Of a stretch of 18,185 bases of DNA, positions 1 through 5,575 are shown in pieces. Under the pieces are notes generated by a model. It ran no database searches. It worked only from the letters and a program-made list of their open reading frames with translations, and had not been told where the DNA came from. How positions within the stretch are numbered: the stretch's first letter is position 1; every line of letters begins with the position of its first letter. Origin of the DNA: Odoribacteraceae bacterium (GTDB lineage Bacteria; Bacteroidota; Bacteroidia; Bacteroidales; Marinifilaceae). The DNA lies in contig JAIRXZ010000045.1 of assembly GCA_031267995.1 (NCBI GenBank), positions 1 through 18,185 of the forward strand. Direction: 5' to 3'. The position numbers and the translations under genes are program-made.

Positions 1-1040
1 TGCGGGGGGAGCTGGCGATGGAGCCGGCACGGTTCGAGGCGCCGGTGGTGGAGGGGTCGCGAGGGGTGGACGCGCTGGATTTCAAGGACGTGAAGGGGCA
101 GGAGAACGTGAAGCGGGCGATGGAGGTGGCGGCGGCCGGGGGGCATAATATGATCATGATCGGGGCGCCGGGGTCGGGGAAGACGATGCTGGCGAGGCGT
201 TTACCGACGATTTTGCCGCCGATGACGGCGGACGAGTCGCTGGAGACGACGAAGATTCATTCGGTGGCGGGGAAGATTCATCACGAGGCGTCGCTGGTGG
301 TGTGTCGTCCTTTTCGTTCGCCGCATCACACGGTTTCGGACGTGGCGCTGATTGGCGGGGGGACGTGGCCGCAGCCGGGGGAGGTGTCGCTGGCGCATAA
401 CGGGGTGTTGTTTTTGGACGAGTTGCCGGAGTTCAAGCGGTCGGTGCTGGAGGTGTTGAGGCAGCCGCTGGAGGATCGGGTGATTTGTATTAGCAGGGCG
501 CGGTCGTCGGTGGAGTTCCCGGCGAATATTATGTTGATCGCTTCGATGAATCCTTGTCCTTGTGGTTTTTATAATCACCCGTCGAAGGAGTGTTCTTGCG
601 CTCCGGGGGCGGTGCACAAGTATTTGTCGAGGATTTCGGGGCCGCTGCTGGATAGGATTGATATTCATATCGAGGTGGTTCCGGTGGAGATCGAGAAGAT
701 TTCGGGTTTGCAGGAGGGGGAGTGTAGCGCGGTGGTGCAGGAGCGGGTGGTGAGGGCGAGGGGGTTGCAGACGAGGCGTTTCGAGGGTTTTCCGGGGGTG
801 TATTGTAACGCGCAGATGACGCCGGCGTTGTTGAAGCGGTTTTGCGTGCTGGACGAGGATTGTACGCGGTTGTTGAGGGTGGCGATGCAGCGGTTCGGGT
901 TGTCGGCGAGGGCTTATGATCGGATTATCAAGTTGTCGCGGACGATTGCTGATTTGCAGGGGGAGGAGCGGCTGGGGCAACGGCATATCGCGGAGGCGAT
1001 CCAGTACCGGAGCCTGGACAGGGAGGGGTGGGGAGGGTAG
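1..1040 (+). CDS. yifB: YifB/ComM-family AAA+ ATPase (Mg-chelatase-like), 5' end missing
   Basis: The reading frame is already open at the left edge, so the ATG at position 18 is internal and roughly the C-terminal two thirds of a protein of about 510 residues is present. Family members combine an N-terminal ChlI/Lon-S5-like domain, a magnesium-chelatase-type AAA+ ATPase and a C-terminal Mg_chelatase_C domain. Visible here are the Walker A segment GAPGSGKTMLARRLP, the Walker B segment GVLFLDELPEF, the conserved ASMNPCPCGF stretch with its cysteine cluster, and a C-terminal region containing LSARAYDRIIKLSRTIADL typical of the last domain. The better-studied homologue ComM is a hexameric helicase that promotes branch migration during natural transformation; in Bacteroidales the role is untested, so the function is inferred from family. 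The gene converges on gmhA with only 3 nt between the stop codons. Confidence 0.93.
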   Translation, partial: RGELAMEPARFEAPVVEGSRGVDALDFKDVKGQENVKRAMEVAAAGGHNMIMIGAPGSGKTMLARRLPTILPPMTADESLETTKIHSVAGKIHHEASLVVCRPFRSPHHTVSDVALIGGGTWPQPGEVSLAHNGVLFLDELPEFKRSVLEVLRQPLEDRVICISRARSSVEFPANIMLIASMNPCPCGFYNHPSKECSCAPGAVHKYLSRISGPLLDRIDIHIEVVPVEIEKISGLQEGECSAVVQERVVRARGLQTRRFEGFPGVYCNAQMTPALLKRFCVLDEDCTRLLRVAMQRFGLSARAYDRIIKLSRTIADLQGEERLGQRHIAEAIQYRSLDREGWGG

Positions 1041-1043
1041 TGT

Positions 1044-1613
1044 TTATAGGGGTTGTTCGGCGCAGGCGATGAGGGTGTGGATGATTTTGATGTGGATTTC
1101 CTGGACGCGGTCGGAGTAGCCGTCCCACGGTACGCGGATGTTGAGGTGGCAGGCGTCGGCCATTTTTCCCCCGGTTTTCCCGGTGAGGCCGATGGTGGTC
1201 ATTTGTTTTTCGCGGGCGACGCGGATGGCTTCGAGGATGTTGGGGGAGTTTCCGGAGGTGCTGATGGCGAGGAGTATGTCGCCTGGTTGGCCGTGTGATT
1301 GGATGTAGCGGGAGAATACGTGGTCGAATCCGTAGTCGTTGGCGACGCAGGTGATGTGGGCGGGGTCGGAGATGGCGATGGCGGGGAGGCCGGGGCGGTC
1401 GTTTCTGAATCGTCCGGTGAGTTCTTCGGCGAAGTGCATGGCGTCGCACATGGATCCGCCGTTGCCGCAGCTGATGGCTTTGTGGCCGTGGCGGAGGGCG
1501 GTGGCGAGGTGTTGGCCGGCGAGGGCGATGGCGTCGATGGTGGTTTGGTCGGCGAGGAAGGCGTCGAGGGCGACGCGGGTTTGTTCGAGGTTTTGCTGGA
1601 CGATTTGTTTCAT
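1044..1613 (-). CDS. gmhA: Phosphoheptose isomerase (sedoheptulose 7-phosphate isomerase)
   Basis: This 189-residue cytoplasmic SIS-fold enzyme should convert D-sedoheptulose 7-phosphate to D-glycero-D-manno-heptose 7-phosphate, the first step of ADP-heptose synthesis for lipopolysaccharide. It closely resembles E. coli GmhA (192 aa) throughout: the CGNGGSMCDAMHFAEELTGRF block (about 49-69), the phosphate-binding ISTSGNSPN loop (about 117-125) and the QEIHIK motif near the C-terminus. The catalytic pair corresponding to E. coli Glu65 and His180 is Glu64 and His174. The start is the ATG that overlaps the oxyR stop as ATGA; the longer upstream frame is only a shadow of oxyR. The ATGA overlap implies translational coupling, and gmhA is last in the grpE-dnaJ-oxyR-gmhA run. 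No terminator fits between it and the converging yifB. Confidence 0.95.
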   Translation of the reverse strand: MKQIVQQNLEQTRVALDAFLADQTTIDAIALAGQHLATALRHGHKAISCGNGGSMCDAMHFAEELTGRFRNDRPGLPAIAISDPAHITCVANDYGFDHVFSRYIQSHGQPGDILLAISTSGNSPNILEAIRVAREKQMTTIGLTGKTGGKMADACHLNIRVPWDGYSDRVQEIHIKIIHTLIACAEQPL

Positions 1614-2593
1614 GGTTTTTGTTTTTTTGGTGGGGTGTCGGGGGTTTGCCATTCGACGATGGTGCTGCCGCTGTCGAGGTGTTGCATTTCGGGGGGTATG
1701 ATGGCGCGCAGTTCTTCGCGGAGGAGGGCGATGAGTTTGTGTTTGGTGTGGTGGCGGGAGTAGATGATGCTGGTTTCGCGGGTGGGGTTGTAGGTGTTGA
1801 AGGGGCGGAGCTGGTTTTGTTTTTCGGGGGGTAGTTCGCGGGCGGCGAGCTGGGGGATGATGGTGAATCCTCCTTCGGCGTCGACGATTTTGAGGAGTGT
1901 GTGTATGGAGTTTCCCTCGAAGGTGAAGGGGCGGGCGCGGGTGGCGGCTGGGGTTGTTTGGCAGAGGTTGAGTGTTTGGTCGCGGAAGCAGTGGCCTTCG
2001 CCGAGTATCCACATGTCGGCGGGGTCGAGGTGGGTGGGGTCGATGTTTTTTTGCCGCAGGAGTTGGTGGTCGGGGTGGGCGTAGAGGAGGAGGTTTTCGT
2101 AGAGGATGGGGATGGTGATGATTTTTTCGTCGCGGTAGGGGGTGACGAATATGGCGGCGTCGAGGGTGTCGCGCTTGAGGCGGGTGATGATTTCGGCTGA
2201 CGGGAGTTCTTCGATTTCGAGGCGTACTTTCGGGTGCTGGCGGGTGTAGCGGCTGATGAAGGCGGGGAGGAGGTAGGGGGCGAGGGTGGGGATGATGCCG
2301 AGGCGAAGGGTGCCGTTGATTTCTTGTTTGTCTTCGTTGATGATTTCCTGGAGGCGCCGCGTGGAGGCGAGGACGAGGCGGGCTTGTTCGATGAGGCGGG
2401 CGCCGAGGTCGGTGGGGATGACGGGCTGGTAGCTTCTGTCGAAGATGGTGACGCCGAGGTCGTCTTCGAGTTTTTTTATTTGCATGCTCAGGGTGGGCTG
2501 GGTGACGCAGCAGTGGTCGGCGGCGGTGGAGAAGTTGCGGTGGTCGTCGACGGCGACGATGTAGGCGAGTTGGGTGATGGTGATGGGGGTCAT
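1610..2593 (-). CDS. oxyR: OxyR-type LysR-family peroxide-sensing regulator
   Basis: This 327-residue LysR-family regulator has an N-terminal winged helix-turn-helix (about 5-65, with NFSTAADHCCVTQPTLSMQI) and a periplasmic-binding-protein-like effector domain (about 90-300). The OxyR assignment rests on GEGHCFRDQTLNLC, where Cys202 and Cys211 are nine residues apart, the same spacing as the redox-active Cys199 and Cys208 of E. coli OxyR. In that family hydrogen peroxide drives disulfide formation and switches on catalase, peroxiredoxin and Dps genes. The C-terminus, after about residue 305, is a proline- and lysine-rich tail somewhat longer than in most OxyRs. Only 6 nt separate it from dnaJ, and its stop overlaps the gmhA start, so it is probably transcribed with the chaperone genes. 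That placement is unlike the common arrangement next to dps or a catalase. Confidence 0.93.
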   Translation of the reverse strand: MTPITITQLAYIVAVDDHRNFSTAADHCCVTQPTLSMQIKKLEDDLGVTIFDRSYQPVIPTDLGARLIEQARLVLASTRRLQEIINEDKQEINGTLRLGIIPTLAPYLLPAFISRYTRQHPKVRLEIEELPSAEIITRLKRDTLDAAIFVTPYRDEKIITIPILYENLLLYAHPDHQLLRQKNIDPTHLDPADMWILGEGHCFRDQTLNLCQTTPAATRARPFTFEGNSIHTLLKIVDAEGGFTIIPQLAARELPPEKQNQLRPFNTYNPTRETSIIYSRHHTKHKLIALLREELRAIIPPEMQHLDSGSTIVEWQTPDTPPKKQKP

Positions 2594-2599
2594 GGCTGT

Positions 2600-3748
2600 T
2601 TATTCAAACATGTCTTTCATTTTGGCGAGGAATGTTTTTTTGTCGGCGGGGGAGGGGTGGAATGTTTCGGTGTCGCGCATCCGCTCGACGAGGTTGTTGT
2701 CTTCTTTGGAGAGTGTTTTTGGTACCCAGACGTTTACCCTGGCGAGGAGGTCGCCGCGGCCGTATCCGTTGACGTCCGGGAGGCCTTTGCCGCGGAGGCG
2801 GAGGATTTTTCCGGGTTGCGTGCCGGGGTCGATTTTTACTTTTACTTTTCCGTCGACGGTGGGTATTTCGACGGTTTCGCCGAGGACTACTTCGGGGTAG
2901 CCGACGAAGATGTTGTAGAGGAGGTCGTTTCCGTCGCGGAGGAGTTCGGGGTGTTCTTCTTCTTCGATGACGATGATGAGGTCGCCGTTTATTCCCCCGC
3001 GCCGGGCTGCGTTTCCCTTGCCGGACATGGATAGTTGCATGCCGTCGGCTACACCGGCGGGGATGTTGAGGGTGATGACTTCTTCGGATGTCGTGACGCC
3101 TTCGCCGGAGCAGTGTGGGCATTTGGCGTTGATGGTGCGCCCCTCGCCCTGGCAGGTGGGGCAGGTGGAGGTGGTTTGCATGGCGCCAAGGATGGTGTTT
3201 TGCACGCGGGTGACTTGGCCGGTGCCGCCGCAGGTGCTGCAGTTGGTGTAGGAGGTGCCTTCTTTGGCGCCGGTGCCTTTGCAGTGTTCGCAGGCGATTT
3301 GTTTTTTGACTTTGATGCGTTTTTCCACGCCGGCGGATACTTCTTTGAGGTCTACTTTTACTTTTACCCGCATGTTGGTGCCGCGGTTGACGCGACGGGC
3401 GCCTCGCGTGCCGCTACCGCCACTTCCGCCGAAGCCGCCAAAGCCTCCGAAGCCCCCGAAGATGTCGCCGAAGTGGGAGAAGATGTCTTCCATGCTCATG
3501 CCGCCGGGGCCTCCGGAGGCGCTACCGGTGCCGGCGTGGCCGAATTGGTCGTAGCGACGGCGTTTTTCTTCGTTGCTTAACACGTCGTATGCTTCTGCCG
3601 CTTCTTTGAAGTGTTCTTCCGCTTCTTTGTTGCCGGGGTTTTTGTCCGGGTGGTATTGCAGGGCTAATTTCCTGTAGGCTTTTTTGATTTCGGTGGCGTC
3701 CGCGTTTTTCGCGACGCCGAGTACTTCGTAATAGTCTTTTTTTTGCAT
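2600..3748 (-). CDS. dnaJ: Chaperone protein DnaJ (Hsp40, type I)
   Basis: This 382-residue co-chaperone delivers unfolded clients to DnaK and stimulates its ATPase. All type I domains are present in order. The J domain (1-70) carries HPD at 33-35. A Gly/Phe-rich linker (about 71-113) includes runs of GGFGGFGGFGG. Four zinc-binding CxxCxGxG repeats begin at Cys153, Cys170, Cys196 and Cys210. The C-terminal substrate-binding and dimerisation domains extend to residue 382. The start MQKKDYYEVLG is the canonical beginning of the J domain, and only a weak GGA-type ribosome-binding sequence precedes it, which is normal for Bacteroidetes. It lies 89 nt downstream of grpE, with a small hairpin in the gap, and 6 nt upstream of oxyR. 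Confidence 0.98.
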   Translation of the reverse strand: MQKKDYYEVLGVAKNADATEIKKAYRKLALQYHPDKNPGNKEAEEHFKEAAEAYDVLSNEEKRRRYDQFGHAGTGSASGGPGGMSMEDIFSHFGDIFGGFGGFGGFGGSGGSGTRGARRVNRGTNMRVKVKVDLKEVSAGVEKRIKVKKQIACEHCKGTGAKEGTSYTNCSTCGGTGQVTRVQNTILGAMQTTSTCPTCQGEGRTINAKCPHCSGEGVTTSEEVITLNIPAGVADGMQLSMSGKGNAARRGGINGDLIIVIEEEEHPELLRDGNDLLYNIFVGYPEVVLGETVEIPTVDGKVKVKIDPGTQPGKILRLRGKGLPDVNGYGRGDLLARVNVWVPKTLSKEDNNLVERMRDTETFHPSPADKKTFLAKMKDMFE

Positions 3749-3811
3749 CTTATCTTTTTTCCATTTTCCGGGTTGTTTGCCGGCCTGTCAATTTTATTTT
3801 CCAGAGATTTT

Positions 3812-3827
3812 CCGGGACGATTCCCGG
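3812..3827 (-). other. Small hairpin in the grpE-dnaJ spacer
   Basis: The arms CCGGGA and TCCCGG pair perfectly around a 4-nt loop, starting 10 nt after the grpE stop. No U-tract follows on the minus strand; the next bases are AAAATCTC. It is therefore more likely an RNA-processing or 3'-stabilising element than a terminator. This is inference from structure only. Confidence 0.4.
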
Positions 3828-3837
3828 CGCGTCAACG

Positions 3838-4272
3838 CTATTTTCCCACGACGACTTTGGCGAAACGAATGACTTTTTCGTTTAACATGTAGCCCCGCTC
3901 GATGGTGTCGATTACTTTTCCTTTTTGGTCGGGCGTGGGGGCGGGGGTGATTGTCATGGCTTCGTGCTGATCGGTGTTGAATTCGGCGTCGAGCGTGTTT
4001 ATTTCTTTTACCCCGTTGCGCGCCAAAAATTCTTTGAAGTTGGAGTAGATGAGGGTTACTCCTTCTTTTATGGCGGTTACGTCGGTGGCGTTTTCCATGC
4101 TCGACAGGGCGCGCTCAAAGTTGTCTACTACCGGCAGTATGCCTACCAGCAGCTGCTCGCCTGCCGTCCGTAGCAATTCGGAACGCTCTTTTAGCGTGCG
4201 TTTGCGGTAATTGTCGAATTCGGCGGAGAGACGCAGGTATTTGTCGTTCATCTCCAGGAGTTTTTCGCCCAT
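3838..4272 (-). CDS. grpE: Nucleotide exchange factor GrpE (shortened as annotated; see upstream extension)
   Basis: GrpE is the homodimeric nucleotide exchange factor that releases ADP from DnaK. From the first available ATG the protein is 144 residues and contains most of the long coiled-coil helix (LEMNDKYLRLSAEFDNYRKR), the four-helix region with LLVGILPVVDNFERAL, and the C-terminal beta domain ending YMLNEKVIRFAKVVVGK. Family members are usually around 190-200 residues. The missing part is found directly upstream in the same frame: 48 codons of acidic, then basic and helical sequence, closed off by a TAA at codon 4 of an upstream ATG. With that one codon restored the protein would be 196 residues, close to E. 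coli GrpE (197). The core product is certain; the true start is unresolved. Confidence 0.9.
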   Translation of the reverse strand: MGEKLLEMNDKYLRLSAEFDNYRKRTLKERSELLRTAGEQLLVGILPVVDNFERALSSMENATDVTAIKEGVTLIYSNFKEFLARNGVKEINTLDAEFNTDQHEAMTITPAPTPDQKGKVIDTIERGYMLNEKVIRFAKVVVGK

Positions 4273-4428
4273 CTCCTCCAGCTGTTTGTCTTCTCGCTTT
4301 CCCCAGCGCTTTTTTTTGGCGTCGACGGGTTCGCGTTGCGGTTCTTCTTCTTCCGGCGCGCGGGTGGCGTCGGGAGTTTCCGGCGTGACTTCCTCCTCGG
4401 GGAGGATCTCTTCGTTTTATTCTCTCAT
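4273..4428 (-). other. In-frame N-terminal extension of grpE interrupted by a stop at codon 4
   Basis: An ATG at 4426-4428 is in frame with grpE and reads Met-Arg-Glu, then TAA at 4417-4419. After it come 48 uninterrupted codons including NEEILPEEEVTPETP and PEEEEPQREPVD, then a lysine-rich stretch and DKQLEE leading straight into the annotated Met. An acidic disordered tail followed by the start of a coiled coil is what GrpE N-termini look like. No ATG, GTG or TTG codon lies between the stop and the Met at 4272. A single substitution (for example CAA to TAA) would explain it. Alternatives are an assembly or sequencing error, use of a non-standard start such as the ATC at 4405-4407, or real loss of the tail. 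Confidence 0.65.
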
Positions 4429-4482
4429 ATCTCGTGTGTTTTGGTTATTAATGATTTTTCGATAGGGAATGAGCGCCTGCCG

Positions 4483-4499
4483 TGCAAATTCCCTGCCAA
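4483..4499 (-). promoter_or_regulatory. Sigma-54 (-24/-12)-like promoter upstream of grpE
   Basis: Read on the minus strand the site is TTGGCAGGGAATTTGCA. Compared with the RpoN consensus YTGGCACGRNNNTTGCW, every defined position matches except one (G for C after TGGCA), and the GG-to-GC spacing is exact. The predicted start of transcription, near 4472, would give a leader of about 45 nt to the ATG at 4428. I see no good TAnnTTTG box in this 135-nt gap between radC and grpE. Use by RpoN is an inference; the match is seen directly. Confidence 0.5.
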
Positions 4500-4563
4500 C
4501 GGCCGGGTGTGCCACATTGTCCCACTTCCCGGCGGCCGGCCTGCCAAAAGTGCCGTGATGACG

Positions 4564-5256
4564 TCATAACAAGCCCTCATCGGCGAAACTGTAGTAGCCG
4601 GACGCGCAGATGATGAGGTGATCCAGCAATTTCATGTCCAGCGTTCTGGCTCCTTCGCTGATTCGCCGCGTCATGGTGGTGTCCTGTTCGCTGGGGCGGG
4701 CGTTGCCGCTGGGGTGATTGTGCGCCACGACCAACAGGCTGGCTTTTTCCTCCAATGCCCTGCTGAAGAGTACGCGGGGGTCGACTACCGTGCCGTCGAT
4801 GCCCCCGGAGAAGAGGCGCTCGCAGGCTTTCGGTCGGCACGCGTTGTTGAGCATGACTACCCAGAATTCCTCGCGTTCGAGGTCGCCCATCCGGGGGCGC
4901 AGGAAGCGGTAAATTTCTTCGCTGGAGGTTAACGGGGGAGGCGATTCGCTGCCAGGGGTTTCCCGCCGCCGAGCCAACTCGAAGGCCGCGATGACGCTTG
5001 CTGCCTTGGCCACGCCCACGCCTTTGTAGCGGTTGGTGAAGTCGCGCACGCTCCAGCGAGCCATGATGTTTAGGTCGTTGTCGCAGTCCAGCAGCATGCG
5101 CCGCGCCACGTCGAGCGCCGATTCGCCACCGTGACCCGAACGCAGCAGGATCGCCAACAGCTCGTTGGTGGAGAGGGCGGGGAGTCCCTTCGATACCATT
5201 TTTTCCCTGGGTCTGTCGTCCTCGGCCCACGAGGACATTGGCACGTTTTGCTTCAT
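4564..5256 (-). CDS. radC: RadC/YeeS-family JAB1-MPN domain protein
   Basis: This 230-residue member of the RadC family has an N-terminal helix-hairpin-helix-like region (AEDDRPREKMVSKGLPALST, then TNRYKGVGVAKAASVIAAFE) and a C-terminal metal-binding JAB/MPN+ domain. The domain carries the full motif AHNHPSGNARPSEQD, with ligands His179, His181 and Asp192. RadC was once linked to DNA repair, but its biochemical role is unsettled, and I claim no more than a putative metallohydrolase. The start MKQNVPMSSWAEDDRP was chosen because family members begin just before SWAEDDRPREK and because a good promoter lies about 40 nt upstream; a frame 15 codons longer exists but overlaps that promoter. It lies upstream of grpE in the same direction, with a 135-nt gap holding a separate promoter candidate. 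Confidence 0.93.
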   Translation of the reverse strand: MKQNVPMSSWAEDDRPREKMVSKGLPALSTNELLAILLRSGHGGESALDVARRMLLDCDNDLNIMARWSVRDFTNRYKGVGVAKAASVIAAFELARRRETPGSESPPPLTSSEEIYRFLRPRMGDLEREEFWVVMLNNACRPKACERLFSGGIDGTVVDPRVLFSRALEEKASLLVVAHNHPSGNARPSEQDTTMTRRISEGARTLDMKLLDHLIICASGYYSFADEGLL

Positions 5257-5298
5257 GTTGATGGTTTTAAACCGGACGGCGTGATCGCGGCCGGCGGA

Positions 5299-5329
5299 CA
5301 AAGGTACGTGATTTTCCCGGATAGTCTAA
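5299..5329 (-). promoter_or_regulatory. Bacteroidetes-type promoter for radC
   Basis: On the minus strand TACCTTTG is a full match to the -7 consensus TAnnTTTG, with TTAG as a partial -33 element 19 nt upstream. Transcription would begin near 5292, about 36 nt before the radC ATG. Confidence 0.6.
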
Positions 5330-5501
5330 GGGGGTGCCGTGCCGTGCGTGGGGGAGGGGGAGGATTTTTTTGCCGCATTGCCGCGTGTTTTTCGTTCCGG
5401 CACCGCTTTTCCCGTGGGGATGGATTGAATCCCTTTCGTGAGGCCTGTTTCCAGGAAATATTATTATTTTTCTCGCATACCCCCTGAAAAAATAGAGGTC
5501 G
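5330..5501. other. Intergenic stretch between radC and glnA promoters, with G-runs
   Basis: The radC-glnA gap is 319 nt. Besides the two promoters it holds G-runs on the + strand at 5330-5334, 5350-5354 and 5356-5360, then GG at 5362. The last three, separated by single A bases, might form a two-layer G-quadruplex. Nothing else recognisable is seen: no tRNA, no convincing small ORF and no terminator hairpin. The upstream in-frame extension of glnA through this region has no protein-like features. Confidence 0.35.
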
Positions 5502-5534
5502 TTAGTATCACGAATATATTTTTTCTTACATTTG
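5502..5534 (+). promoter_or_regulatory. Bacteroidetes-type promoter for glutamine synthetase
   Basis: TACATTTG at 5527-5534 matches the TAnnTTTG -7 consensus exactly. TTAG at 5502-5505 is a weak -33 element with a 21-nt spacer. The predicted transcript starts near 5542, leaving a leader of about 35 nt to the ATG at 5576. Confidence 0.6.
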
Positions 5535-5575
5535 CCACGAATTTCATGGGGTATAACTCAAAAATGAATAATGTT

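Noticed and set aside
1614..2012. An N-terminal extension of gmhA by 133 codons
   Set aside because: It is Arg/Pro/His-rich out-of-frame translation of oxyR; the internal Met matches the GmhA N-terminus and overlaps the oxyR stop.
2234..3034. A long plus-strand frame of 266 codons rich in Gly, Val, Asp and Glu
   Set aside because: It is the complement of oxyR and dnaJ, both unmistakable, and arises from their C-rich coding strand.
5238..5252. TTGGCACGTTTTGCT on the + strand, resembling a sigma-54 site
   Set aside because: The spacing between the GG and GC elements is 2 nt too short, it lies inside the radC coding region, and the next + strand gene is over 300 nt away with its own promoter.
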